A stretch of 64,000 bases of DNA from Cyprinodon diabolis (taxonomy: Eukaryota > Chordata > Actinopteri > Cyprinodontiformes > Cyprinodontidae): contig CM060076.1 in NCBI GenBank assembly GCA_030533445.1, positions 28,494,103 through 28,558,102 of the forward strand, given 5' to 3'. The notes beneath the pieces were generated by a model that saw only the letters and a list, made by a program, of their open reading frames with translations, was not told where the DNA came from and did no database searches. Numbering within the stretch: the first letter of the stretch is position 1; the number at the start of each line of letters is the position of its first letter. This document shows, in pieces, positions 25,195-46,298 of the stretch. The position numbers and the translations under genes are program-made.

Positions 25195-27110
25195 TCAACA
25201 GCTACGTCACTACAAAGAAACTACCCTGATCCCTCTATCCATCTATCCCTCCATCCTTACAGAGTTCTTAAATGAGACACCAAGAAGTTTGAACTCCTCT
25301 ACTTAAGCTAGCGGCTGACCTCCAACCTGGAAGGATCACAATGTCTCTTTAAGTTATTGTTTTCAGTAATTTGGGTTTTAAAATAAAATTCTGCCTCATT
25401 TGACTGGTAGAGCAATATTTAAATTGTATTATGAATACATGCATAAAAAATGCATTGGCTGTTCATATGGAGAGCCAAGATTATTACACATTTATTATTG
25501 ACCCCACTGGAGCTGGCATCATTCTGCACGGGTCAGTCAGCATGGAGGGTAACTATGCCCAAAACCTTCCCCCATCCCCCCACATATTCTTTTCTTTCGC
25601 CTCACTTATTCTAAGACTAGGCGTGGGTGCTGTCCACTCATCCCACTGATCATTGCTGTAGTCTTGGCAACACCCAGCCCCTCAAGTGGCGTACTGCCTA
25701 GCGATCAGTAAAGAAGGACATCCAGTCAGATAAGCACAGACAAAGCATGGGGGGTGATAGAAAACTAAAAGAGCCAAGAGCTCTAGTAATTCCCTTTTAT
25801 GCTGTATAAGAGGAAACCGTTTAGTGATACATTCAAACTTCCTAACGTACCCCTGTCCTTCAGATAAAGAGAATAAAAAGGTGATTGACATGGAGCAGTT
25901 ACATTTAGAGCTTATTATGTACAGGGCTAAATAAATCTATTTGCACCCATGATTAATATGTATAAAAGAAGCATTAATTAAATACATCTCATATTGCAGT
26001 AACATAATCTCACAATGAAAAAGTTTAAACAAAATCCAGACTTCATTATGGGATATTATTAGATGGGAAACGTTACTTTTTGTGGAATAATAATCTTTAA
26101 CACACCTGCTGTTAGAACCGTTATTCTCACCTGCACCAACAACTCTGTTAAGACATTTTTATTGCCAGGACTGAGGGAGATCGTTGACCGTTCTTCTTTG
26201 CAAAACAAATTCCCTTTGGTCCAGGACCCAAAAACTGATAAAGAGACGAAGCAAAGACCCCTTGCGCAAAAAAAAAAAAAAGGTAGTAATAGGTGCAGAA
26301 GTCATACCAAAACAACTCCTTTAAAAGATTTTAAAACCACTAAAACTTTGTAATTGATTTTTTTTTTTTTTGGCACCCAGTAATTTATTAGTTATATTCT
26401 ACAAGGGGTAATCACACTAAGCACAGCTTGGTGAATTTAGTGTTTGATAATTATGTTTTAATCAATCCAAGTCTATACATACAGACCAGTAATTGATCTT
26501 ATATATGCAATTGGTATTATAACCACATATTTATGAATACACTTATATGCATCTACTATACGTGTATAGATTTATTACCATGGTGAGGTTTTAAAAAAAA
26601 GTCTGGTCCTTCCTTATTTAAGTATTTTAAAAAGTCAGATGCTGCGATTGTTGTGTCCTTTTTTGTTCGATGCGATTTCTGTAAATATAATGCAGTCTGG
26701 CTGCAGTGCCCGGCAGGTCTAGAAACAAGTCAAATTTTGCTGGCTTGCTAGCGATTCACTGTTGGCTGCTTATTTGCTGTGGGATTTGTAGTGGAGCAGA
26801 GTGGAGCCGAACACTGTAAATTGGGGGTTATGTTGTTTAAAGACATCAAAATGACCAGTTTTCAATGTACTGGTATAGCCAACTAGATTTAATGGAAAGC
26901 CTGCAGGAATTTCAGAGAGAGCATAAGGCCATGAACTTCAGCAAGATTTAAAGGACTTTTAGTAGAAATTAAAGGGCCATGGCATCATAGATCAATCACT
27001 ATACTTAACAGGCATGAGGTATGCTTCTACACATCAGTAAGCACTTTCTTAAATACACCTTGGTACCAATAGGATGTAAGGTGGCTGAAACATTCTTCAC
27101 AGAGTACCCC
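25195..27110. other. Non-coding stretch, no gene seen
   Basis: AT-rich, with an A run at 26269-26281 and a T run near 26358-26371. Nothing recognisable. Confidence 0.5.
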
Positions 27111-27116
27111 ATGGAT

Positions 27117-27505
27117 GGTCTGCTGGTGTGGCCCATCTGTTTGACGTTTTGTGTATTTAGAGGAGGTATTCTTTGGTTCTAAAAACCTTGGATATCAATC
27201 AACAAAACCTTTTCATCCATTCAGCTTTTGCTTAAGGGATATGTTATATTTTCTCTCACCATTCTCTGTAAACCTGAAAATCCCAGCAGATGAGCAGTTT
27301 CAGAAACATTCAATAAGTCTGTCTGGCAAAAGTAAATCCTCCTTTGTTCTCCATTCTAATTCTGAGTTTGAGCCTCCACCCTTCTTCATTATCTTGTTTA
27401 GACATCTAAAGCATTGCATTGCACCCATTTTATTGTTTAATTCTTTCTGCATGGTGACAATTAGTGGATAAGGTGTACCTAAGTAAGTGGTTTGTGAGTC
27501 CAGGC
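27117..27505 (-). mobile_element. Decayed relic of the Tc1/mariner DD36E element
   Basis: In the same orientation it matches the 5' part of the element at 7794-9013: CCCATCTG near 27132, ACCATTCTCTGTAAACC at 27258, AAAATCCCAGCAGATGAGCA near 27278, and a degenerate terminal repeat GGTGTACCTAAGTAAGTGG near 27471. Many substitutions and gaps show that it is far older than the other copy. Confidence 0.7.
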
Positions 27506-35260
<7,755 letters not shown>

Positions 35261-35504
35261 GAAATCATTCAAGAGTATTCGGCTCCTGAGGGCCAATCAA
35301 GACAGAGCAGAGAGGCAGGCAGCAGGTAGATGAAAAGTGCGCCCCTCACGTAGAGCGCTGGAAGCTCTGCCCTCTTAAAGCAACAGCATGGAACGTTCAC
35401 GGCCCCACGGAAAAACTGAAGAAAATAATAATACTTGTATCCAAACATACCAAAACTACGGGAGAGGATTAGAGATACTGACAAAAAAAAAATGACAGAT
35501 TTTT

Positions 35505-35945
35505 CGAATTTTATTTCAGTTTAATGAGAATTCTGATTTTAATTAATCTCAGAATTCTGACTTTTTTCTCAGAATTATACTTTAATCCCAGGATTTGACT
35601 TTGTTCTCATAATTCTGACTTTAATTTCAGAATTCTGACTTTTTTCACAGAATTCTGACTTTAATCTCAGACTTCTGACTTTTTTCTCATAATTCTGACT
35701 TTAATCTCAGAATTATGACTTCAATCCCAGAACTATGACTTTTTTCTCAGAATTATTACTTTAATCCCAGAATTTTGACTTTTTTTTCTCAGAATTCTGA
35801 CTTTAATCTCAGAATTACGACTTTAATCCAATAATTCTGACCTTTTTTTTCTCAGAATTATTGCTTTAATCCCAGAATTTTGACTTTTTTCTCAGAATTC
35901 TGACTTTAATCTCAGAATTCTGACTTTAATCTCCGAATTTTGGAT
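35505..35945 (+). repeat. Minisatellite, about 20-bp unit, about 21 units
   Basis: Degenerate head-to-tail copies of TCTGACTTTAATCTCAGAAT, in which TTTAATC alternates with TTTTTTC. Confidence 0.9.
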
Positions 35946-36199
35946 CCTAATGTAAATGGGCACCATGAAGGAAGAGATGTGGGAGCACGCAGCTTCACTG
36001 ACAAAGATGTGAGTTGTTTGGAAGGGCCAGTAACACATTGGTGGAAAATTAAGAAATTAGGCGACTTTTTACGTGATGCTATTTAACACAAAGATGCTAT
36101 TTAGTTAATGGAAGGGTAGAAGGTGATTAAAACAAGAGAGCTAGTTTAGTATTTAAAACAGACATGGCTACGGCTTGATGCTAACATGTTTGTTGGCTG

Positions 36200-36310
36200 T
36201 CAGAATTTGGTCAGAATTCTGAGATTTAAGTCAGAATTCTGAGGTTAAAGTAAGAATTCTGAAATTAAAGTCGGAATTCTGAGATTAAAGCCAGAATTCT
36301 AAGATTAAAT
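36200..36310 (-). repeat. Inverted short array of the same minisatellite
   Basis: About six units of ATTCTGAGATTAAAGTCAGA, the reverse complement of the unit at 35505-35945, about 255 bp away. The pair may be the arms of one foldback element. Confidence 0.85.
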
Positions 36311-36849
36311 AATAACATTGATAACAGTAAGTTAGCCATTATATACAGGCAAAATGTCTGGGTGTATATGAAATAAAATGTTTGCCAGTTGATTAAATTC
36401 TTTTGAGATTTTAAAGCTCAGTAATGTTATTTCAATTCCCAGTATTCATAAATGTTTAAAAACATTTGCTCACGTACTGTCCTTATCTGCACAGGATGGG
36501 ATGAGTAAATAGCAAAAAACAGAACTCCATAAAAAGGAAAAATACAAATCTGAATTATGAGAATGTTTAAGTGCATATTTTTTTGCTTTCACATGAAGGT
36601 TCTACAAATCTCAACAATTTATTATTTCTTATTTTTTTCTTTAATATGCTGCTTATACTGAAGCCACAAAAAAATTACAGACCAATGCTTCTTTGTTATG
36701 ATTAGAATAATTTTTCACAAATTTGGGTTTTAAAAAATGTATGGTGAGTATAATGGATTATTCTGGATTTGACCTCTTCTGAGTTTTACAGATTTTTTTG
36801 AACAGAGAAGATAATTGTAAGCTAGATTCGTTAAAAATAGTGAAATAGC

Positions 36850-37823
36850 TCTTTGACCACTTGTATAGAACACAGGAATTATGTCAAAATCCAGCATTGA
36901 GAACAGCTGGTTACAACAAAGGAAGTGCCCCCTTCCCATTGACAGGAACATGCAACCGAACAATTAACACCTTGTTTGAGTCAATTGCTCCTGGCTGCTG
37001 CCCCTCTGATATAGGGGCACCCAGGGTTAGGAGTAAAAAAAAAAAAAAACAATTAATTGAAATAATAATATGATAGTGTCTTTTAAAATCATGAAGTTGT
37101 GAAAATGTACAAATTTCAGTTTAAATTGAACATTTAGCTAGAAGAATGGCTAAGCTAACTTACAGGAAAATTAATCAAAAAAGAAGATTGTGTATTTGGT
37201 TATTCTTTATTCAAACAAAAAGAAAATAATTGAAAAGAACAGAGAACAATAAGGTAAAAGGAGAAACTTTTTATGTTTATTCCATTTCAGTGGATTTTTT
37301 TAAAGCAATTTAAGAGACAGTGCAAGTTCTGCAACATGTTTCAAAATTAAACATTAAATTTGGGGTCTCATTCAAAATCTGCTTTGTATAAAATGATATA
37401 CAAAAAATAGTGTTAACACCAAAGAAATTAGCCAAAGGCTACCATGGAAAAGAGAAAATTACAGTTTCTTTGGATTTTTCATTTGTCAACATTAAACAAC
37501 AATAAATATTTTACATCTAAACAAAATATAATCTAATTTACTTGCATTTCTAAAATATGTTCAGCATCCAGTGCAATTAAACAAATGCTATCAATCCATT
37601 AATTTAAAGAGATCACAGCGCCCCCCTGTGTAGATTGCCCATAATGGTAAGGCTTTAGTTAAATTAAAGGAAACTGAAGGCATCATACAGAGCATAGTGT
37701 AAATATATAGATAAATGTACTGTTCATTACCAACATATATTGATTAAGTCAGCAGTAAAGCAAGAGATGCAGTTTTACCACAAAAACAATTAATTCTGTT
37801 GTAAAGTTTTGTTTTGTTTGTGC
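36850..37823. other. 3' flank of copy A, no gene seen
   Basis: AT-rich duplicated flank. A minus-strand AATAAA at about 37206-37211 could serve as a distant polyadenylation signal. Nothing else is recognised. Confidence 0.4.
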
Positions 37824-37826
37824 TTA

Positions 37827-38042
<216 letters not shown>

Positions 38043-38249
38043 TTATGGTCATTTCTATTTGAATGACTCACCTGAGCAAAGTTCAACCCTAGACATGAGC
38101 GTGGCCCAAGAGCAAAGGGATAGTAGCAGTAATAAGGCCTTGGAAAAAACAAGATAAGATAAAATGTTTTATTCTTTCATCTTGCATAGAAAAAATGAGC
38201 AAAGTCACTCTTTAAAAATAAGCATTATTTTGGAGTTGTGTTTTACTTA

Positions 38250-38390
<141 letters not shown>

Positions 38391-38969
38391 TTAATGGATT
38401 GCTTCGTCTGGTAACAAGTAATTAAATCAAGTTCATCCAACTTAATTTTTAGGTTGAAAACGTAAAGTTGGGCAAACTTAACTCGATAACTTGTTACCAA
38501 TAAAATGGAATAAGTAGAAGCTGTATTTTCTCTTAAGAATATAACAAGGAAGATACACTTTAATTATTGTCAAAAATAAAACCAGACTATCAGTTCCCTT
38601 TTTAAGGTCAGCTAGGATTAGCCAAATTGCTTACATTGCCTTTTTGCTAGATGAGAGATAACTTTTTACGTAATTTTTTGGAAATTCTTTACATTCAATA
38701 GTGTACATTGTACAGTGTAATTAATTTACGCTGCCTTTCAACAAATAAGGCAACTCCAGATATTAACATATTGTTGCTTTGATATGCTGGTGCAGATTCT
38801 CAGTCAACCAGGTCATAGTCATTCCTTCTTGCTATCATCACAAATCCCCACCCACATACAGGGGACCAGAACGTCTCCCCTGTTCAGCCAGGCCAACAAT
38901 TCCCCCAAACGACCCACATTTCAGAGGCTTAGACCAGTATCAGGTATTGCAGGCTTTAGTTTGCATGTT

Positions 38970-39482
38970 AATGGGAGAGTGGCGGCCTAGTGGTTAGCAT
39001 AGAGCTTGGAATCCTGAGGATCTGAGTTCTAACCTAGTCGAGAACCAGTCAAAACCTCTGTTGGCCTCGGCAGAAACCGAGCCTGGTTCTGCTGGAGGTT
39101 TCTTCCTATTAAAAGGGAGTTTTTCCTCTCCACTGTCGCTACAAGCATGCTTAGTGTGAGGGAATGCATTTGAGTCAATGAGTCAACACAGTAAACTGGT
39201 TTTCCTTAAACTGAAAACTTTGAATTAATATGACTGCATAATCTGGTGAATGTAAAGTGCCTTGAGCTGACATGTATTGTGAATTGGTGCTATATAAATA
39301 AACTAAATTGAAATGCATTGAACTCCACTCCCACAGACTGCATTTCTGGGTATCTGAGCAAGACATTTAACCCCACACTGCTCCCCGCGCGCTGCACAAT
39401 GGAAGCCCACTGCTCCCCGAGGGAATAGGTTAAATGTAGAGGTAAATTTCTCTAATGTGAGATCAATAAAGTTCAATTATGT
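38970..39482 (+). mobile_element. tRNA-derived SINE in intron 12 of copy A, interrupted
   Basis: The head GGCCTAGTGGTTAGC (A-box) and GGATCTGAGTTCTAACC (B-box region) lie at about 38987-39035. The body and tail (CACACTGCTCCCC ... GATCAATAAAGTTCAATTAT) resume at about 39323-39481. The same insertion is in intron 12 of copy B (51820-52035) and absent from copy C. Confidence 0.88.
39036..39318 (+). mobile_element. 3' end of an L2-like LINE nested in the SINE
   Basis: GCCTGGTTCTGCTGGAGGTT, then TTTTTCCTCTCCACTGTCGC, then a terminal TGCTATATAAATAAACTAAA. This matches, in opposite orientation, the 3' end of the long LINE at 44828. It is 5'-truncated as expected for target-primed reverse transcription, and is absent from copy B. 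Confidence 0.85.
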
Positions 39483-42400
39483 TTTCTAAGCTAAAACAAG
39501 TCTTTATTTTCATCCACTCAATAAAGCCTAGATCTTAATGCTAATTCTGACATTTTGAATTCAAAACCCTTCCTGGATGGGAGGCGAAACATCTTCAGAC
39601 TTGGAAACAAAGTCACATTGATTGTTTTTTTTATTTTTTTTTTTGGAACCGCACATGACAAGTTATGTATGTCTTTTTAAGTCCACTAGTAAATTATGTG
39701 CTTTGTCTATTACAGTAAATCCCAATTAGACATGCAGGTTTATGGTTTTTATAGAGGAGATAAAGTTCAAGTGGTTGGAAGACTCTTAGAAGACACCATA
39801 AAGTAGATGTTGTGTTTCCACCAATGATTTGCAAAGTCATTCATTGAAACAACCTAATACAGTAACTTAAGAGCTTGCAAAGGTCTGTTTTAATTTTCCC
39901 ACCTTGAGTTTTGGATTCTTATTTGTGTTCTGATGAAACACCTTTTATAGCAAGACTTACCACACCGCTGACCCCTCCAGGTATGTGAACACCATTGATT
40001 ATCATGTCTTCCTCTATGTCACGGGATGTTCCTGGAGCAGTTGGATAGATCCTCAGAGTCTCTTTCAGCACCTATGGAACAATAATAGACACATCAATAA
40101 AACATCTTAAGGTAAAAAAAAATTAAAATAATAACAAATGTACATCAGACAGAAAAAAGTGTTTAAGGAAGCAGCTTTAAAAAATTACCTGTGAGAGATA
40201 GACCAGTTTCCCGAGGTCATCATTGCTTATTTCTTGTTTCATCCCAATAACATCATCCACTTCTTTCTTTGCTCTATAAGTTTAAACACAACATAAAACA
40301 TATGGCTCACCAACTATAGCACAAGGAATGGTGAACTTTAAATTAATTCATACTTCTCCAGGATTTCAGGATGTCTTCCAAGTTCCATGACGCAAAAAGC
40401 GAGTTGATTGGCTGTTGTTTCTTGACCTAGAAAGGCAAAATTTTAGCAAAACTGAACCAAAAGAATCGTGTTAAAATGATCCTTAAATAAATATAGATGG
40501 TTATACAAAAATTGTGGGTATGAGAGGTGTTAAAAAAGATCATAAGTTAAATCTACCTCTAAATGTGATTTGGTCAGGATGACAATTTGTGGGCCACCAA
40601 TCCTAAAATTCCTGGCTGATATTAACCAAATGTGTGGCAAAAAACTCTCACGAGGATTTATTAATCAGAGATAATTCTTGTTATGTGGCTGTATATGGAT
40701 GACAGGCCCCCTCCTTTTGAGCAGCAGTAGGTAAATTAGGCTTTGGAAAATAAAAACCCTGCCTAGTTGTAGTCCAGAGCATCCAGAAAATTAGTTTTCT
40801 TTTCTTTCTCCCCTGTATCTCTCATTTTATTATGAAATTATTCACTTTAATGCATTTTTTTAGGATTAAATCATATCTTAGTATGCGGGGATAAATCCAT
40901 AAACCAGCCATATATTATCATAGAATGTAGGGCTGGATTAGTCTATGTTTAACCCAGTAGGTCTAGGAGTAAAGAAAGCATCATGTCCACAGAGCACAAT
41001 GGGGATATAGAAATACTTACCTGCAATAAAAAATGTTATAAAATTGTCTAACATAAACTCCTCATCTTCTTCAGTCATGACTTCCTCTGGAACAGGGAGA
41101 AATTTGATGAGTCAATGAACTGAACCTGATCATAGGGGTCAATTCATCTCCCGTTTAGTTGAGAGAATGTTTGACTTCATCCATCTTTTGATCACAACCT
41201 GTGGCTGCAGTCTTGATGATCTGTGTGAGAATGTCCTTTGGAACGTCCTCTCCATTTTGTATAGCCATCTTTCTCTTGTGGATCAGTTCAGCTCCAGTTT
41301 TCCGCAGAAAACGACAAGCTTCCCTCACTTCATTAACAAATTGTTTGTTCCTAGGAAAGTACTGGAACAGCAGACTGAATTTGTCACTACTTTTATTGTT
41401 AAAAAATGTGTTTTAATTTCTGTTCAATAAAAATAAAACTGTACAATTACCTCATATGTGAAGTCTCTTACATAGTGCATCATCCCTTTTAGAACTGTCT
41501 CAATGGCTTTGGGGAAAGGTGATGTATAGTTCAGGAGGTCTAACTCCATACCAAAAGCAACCTAAGTTTGACAAAAATACATGTAATTTAAATGAAGCTA
41601 GATGAAGTGTTTAAGACAGGAGTTTACACAATTTTTTGCAAAACAAGACAAAACTAAGGCCACCTTAGCAATGACATCAAGCGTGACGCAGTTGATAAGT
41701 TGAAGCATCTTGGCCTCTGTGTTATTATCAGCTAACTCTGAGAGTTTATCCATGAGTTTCTCTGCTCTCTCGTTGAAGGTCCCCATCAGACCTCTCAAGT
41801 ACCTGAAAGCAAATATATTTGAGAACAAAGAGACATCAACCCAAGAAGAAGCCTTAGAATAGTGTTTAATTCTGTCTGATTTATTTTTATATCTTTTCCC
41901 TAAACAAAAAAATTCAGGGAATATTATTAGGATTAAATGTGATACACCAACCAAAAATAGGGCATAATCATAGGACATGGACCTTCAGAAGAAGGCTTGG
42001 CAAACAGAGTTTTGATCTGAGAAACAGGTCCATATTGTTTCTGGATGTGATCCACAGCTCTAGGTGTTAAAGTTGGTGACAGAACAAAGTCTCATGAGTC
42101 AACAAAGTCTAATCAGTCTTAACCTCTGAAAATTTGGCCTTTGAGGAGCAACATTTTAAAGAAAGCCATCATTGAATTAGCCATATTTTAGTAACCTCAC
42201 GTTAAACGACGATGTCACTGACTTTATGTGTTCAATGTGTGAGACATGACCTCCATTGTAAATGATAGATGTAAATAAATGAAAACTTTTGTACCTTTTC
42301 TATATTTCTTTCTGTAACTCGTGAAAAAAAAGGATGAAAAACAGACTCTTTGGATTGCAAAGTTTTCTGACCCTAAGAAAAACCAACGTAAGCAGCCCAT

Positions 42401-43798
42401 AGTAACGTTATAATAAATCAAAAAAATTTTCTAAATCTTTAAACAAAGGAGAACCACAATAAATCTACTGAAGGAAACATCAGGAGGCATGTGCTCTGGT
42501 TATATAGATGATAACTGAACTTGTTCTGTCGATCCACCTGAACACCCTTTGCATAATCTGAAGCATAGTAGTGGCAGTATCAGCATGTGGGGATGGAAAA
42601 AGACCATATCTTCTATGCTAAGATCTAATAGTTCTCTTAAGTGCTTCTTTTTTGGTTGAGGATTATTAATAAATGCTTAGTTATGTTATATCTTGGATCA
42701 GTTCTGCCAGCAATTATTCAAACCTCATATAATAAATGGAGACTGATGACTCACAAGCTACTAAAGGCAGGGTCCATTATCCGGCGCTGTTTGTACCACA
42801 TCTCATGATCCCGAGCTGTTATCAAGCCATTGCCAAAAAACCTTTTAAAGTTGAGAGATTAGTATCACAACAATACTTCCTTAAAAACTAGGCTGTTCAT
42901 GTTAAATAAAAAGGTAAGAATAATCCAGACACTACCTTTGACCAAACAAATTAAAGAGTTTTTTGTAGACATTTTTATCCTTGGTGTACTTTGGGGACAT
43001 TAGGATTTCCTGAAACAAGAACCAATTAAATATTAAAGGAGCATTTACACACTTAATGTGTTATAATAGCAGGGTCTTCGTCTGCAGATACAAATTAAAG
43101 GTGCATTCCCCCTCACACTGTTTCTCTTGCAACTCTTAGATATATTTACCTTTGTTGCTTCTGGACACGTGATCCATATACTGACATAGTGCAGAAAGTT
43201 TATCCTACAAACATGTCCGTAAGTCTCAGACCTGAAAATAACACGCTTATAAATATTTCAAACTGGGAATAATAAATCTAGAGTATAAGCATATAGGATG
43301 TATTGTATATTAAACTATTAGTTAATCAAACATAATAGAGATTTGAAGTGACGCACAAATTCTGTCCTGAGAGCACAAAAAATGCTGTGTAGATTCAGTC
43401 CTTACCACTCTAGGAATTTGTCATGCACTAAGCCATCTTTTTTCATTATCTTCAGAAGTGTTGGTGAATGGCCAAAAAAGAAGCTGTGTGAGAAAGAAAA
43501 TGGAAAGAATGTTTGCAAAGAACAGCAACAAACACAACTTGACTGTTTGGCTTACCTGTCCCTTGGTGGCCCTGGTATGTGGTCATATTTCATATGAATG
43601 TACTTAAGGTACAAGCAGTAACCCAGAAAGGCAATGAAGAGGAGAGAGAACAGGACAAGAAGGGCTTTGCAAAGCAAACCAAAAACTAGGTGGAAAAATG
43701 CCATTTTAGTGAACTCAGTCCGGAAGAACTGACAGCTGTTCACAGAGAGTGAAAAGGATCAAATGTAGGTCCCTCCCTCCATACCAAAAAAAGTCTGA

Positions 43799-43809
43799 GC
43801 AAAGTTCAT
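43799..43809 (+). promoter_or_regulatory. HNF4/DR1-like site upstream of copy A
   Basis: CAAAGTTCA at 43800-43808, about 96 bp upstream of the start codon, sits in a block that is also present upstream of copy B (57412-57420). CAAAGTTCA is a common variant of the HNF4-type half-site pair. Function is inferred. Confidence 0.35.
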
Positions 43810-43840
43810 GATGCATTTTACGTGCGTTAGGTGGTGCCAA

Positions 43841-44827
43841 AGAGAGGAAGTAGTTACAGTTATAACATGTTATTTTTCTCTCTTTTCTCAGTTTATTGGG
43901 AACTTTGGAAGTTACTTGTTTTTAACAAGCATTTTCTATAGCAAATGCAAAAAAATTTTACGTAAAAGAATCACCTTGTTTTAACAGAATCTGGGCTATT
44001 TAAAAAAAAAACAATAGTAAAATAAGTAAAAAAAAATCTATTTACACTGGATCATTGTTCAAAAGATGTCACCTAATAATGTTGCTAGTTTAAATTCTAG
44101 TTCCTACACTATTTCTAATGAAGTAAGAGCTCACCTGTTTTGATTTTGATGTTTAATAGCTCTCTAAAGTTTTATATGCAAATAATAGAGGAAAATGTCC
44201 TCCAATTATCAATGATGGTAGTCCAAGTATCAGAGAAATATTCATTCTATGTGTTCTATTAATAATTGTAAATACAAAGTATGCTTCTAATGTAAAAACA
44301 AGCTTAATGTACCTCTGATGCAGATACAGTATATCATACACAGTTGTTATTGATCTGAAAGTGAAATACGGACGCTTTTAGAAGCAGACATACATTTTAA
44401 AAGAGGATGAAAGACTTTGTCTTTCCTCTCTTCGTTTCCATAAATGTGTAAAGATCGGAAATATTTTAATTATATTAAAAAAGATTTTTTAGAAGTGTTC
44501 AACCATACATACTGGAATACTTGCTGTAGTTTTTGACAGGATGCTCTCCAACAATGGGAAGGAGTTTCAGCTCTTCCTGTCCAAACCCAGACTCAAGGAA
44601 AGGTTCTGCTCAGAAACAAGGACAGCTGACCCTGTCCTCTTCCACATTAACAAGCTAAAGACTTCACCATTTTTAGTCGAACAACTCTTATACATGTTCT
44701 TTTATTTATAATTATATATTTTGTTATTGCCAATTTAAAATATATTTTTTTCTACAATATTACTCAAACCATTTTGCAATTTTTTTATGCAAAACAATAC
44801 AAACAATCCAATTTATTTTGAGATGGA
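43841..44827. other. Intergenic stretch between copy A and the LINE
   Basis: AT-rich with short A and T runs. No gene or element recognised. Confidence 0.4.
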
Positions 44828-45425
44828 TCAATTCAATTCAGTTTATTTACATAGTGCCAATTCACAACACATGACAATTCAACCAGATGATATAGTCAAA
44901 TTGATTCAAAGTTTTTATCTATGGAAAACCAGTTGATTGCATCGACTCAAAGACAATCCCTCACACCAAACTTGCTTATATCAACACTGGAGAGGAAAAA
45001 CTCCCTCTTAACAGGTAGAAACCTCCAGCAGAACCAGGCTCAGTGTGAGTGGCCATCTGCAGGGGCCCACTGGGGTTCAAGGAGACAGAAGAAGGCGACC
45101 TCATCCAGGAAACACACAGCCAGGCAGACGAGCTCCAAGCCCGCTCCCAGAGAAACAGGACTACACTGAAAAACAGACCGATCTCAAATTTCTATTAAAA
45201 AAAGGTGTTGATGGAAACAGCACAGCTGATATTTATGTCCAGGATGGTATTACAGCCCAACAGGAACAGGCCAGATGAAGCTGCTATGAGAAAAAGCAGA
45301 GAAAAAATAAAACGCAAGATGGAACTAACGAATTCTGCAGAGTGAGAGAGGGGAGATAGAATGAAGCAGAATGATGAAAAAGGGGTCCCTATGTCCTCCA
45401 GCAGTCTAAGCCTATAGCAGCATAA

Positions 45426-45991
45426 CTATAGAGATAGCTCAGGATAACCTGAGACACTAACTATCAAAAGTAAAGTTTTAAGCCTAACCTTTAAAGTAGA
45501 CAGGGTGTCTGCCTGGCAGACAAAAACTGGTAGTTGGTTCCACAGGAGAGGAGCCTGATAACTAAAAGATCTGCCTCCCATTCTATTTTTAGAAATTCTA
45601 GGAACCACTAGTAAGCCTGCAGTTTGAGAGCAAACTGCTCTGTTAGGAACATAAGGAACAATCAGATCTCTAATGTAAGATAGAGATTGGCCATTTAAGG
45701 CTATATATGTGAGAAGGAGGATTTTAAATTCTATTCTGGATTTAACAGGAAGCAAAGGAAGTGAAGCTAAGATGGGAGAGATATGACTCTCTTTTTAATT
45801 TTCATCAGAACTCTGGCTGCAGCGTTTTGGATCAGCTGGAGGCTTTTAACTACAGTTTGTGGACTTACTGATAGGAAAGAATTACAATAGTCCAGCCTTG
45901 AAGTAACAAATGCATGGACTAGTTTCTCAGCATCACCCATGGACAGGATATTATTAAGTTTTGCAATGTTCCGCAGATGAAAGAAGAACAT
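45426..45991 (-). pseudogene. LINE ORF2 C-terminal region, broken
   Basis: The piece 45991-45767 carries HLRNIAKLNNILSMGDAEKL, VHAFVTSRLDYCNSFLS and LQLIQNAAARVL. The piece 45755-45426 carries FKILLLTYIALNGQSLSYIR, RMGGRSFSYQAPLLWNQLP and STLKVRLKTLL. These are the usual thumb and C-terminal blocks after the L2 reverse transcriptase, and a frame break separates them. Confidence 0.85.
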
Positions 45992-46298
45992 TCTAGAAAC
46001 CTCTTTAATATGGGATTTAAATGAAAGGTCCTGATTAAAAGTAACACCATTTTTTTTTTATTGTCTGAGCTCAATTTAATCCTGTCCAAATGAAGTGACT
46101 AACTAATCAGCTTCTTTTTCAAAGACTCTCATCCAAAAATTATAACTTCTGTTTTGTCTGCATTCAGGAGCAGAAAGTTAAGAGTCATCCAGGTTTGTAT
46201 GTCTTCAAGACATGCCTGTAATCTATGTAATGGATTAGCTTCAACTGGATTTATAGATAGATATAGCTGGGTACCATCAGCATAACAGTGGAAATTAA

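Noticed and set aside
35505..36310. CRISPR-like spaced repeats
   Set aside because: The units are degenerate and head to tail with no unique spacers, and the host is a vertebrate. This is a minisatellite.
37615..37632. CTCF-like GCGCCCCCCTGTG near the end of copy A
   Set aside because: It has one G too many between the AG and the CGC of the core, so it does not fit the consensus spacing.
41598..41978. A separate 126-codon gene in copy A (and its twin at 54175-54555)
   Set aside because: It is exon 6 of the P450 gene extended through open intron sequence on both sides.
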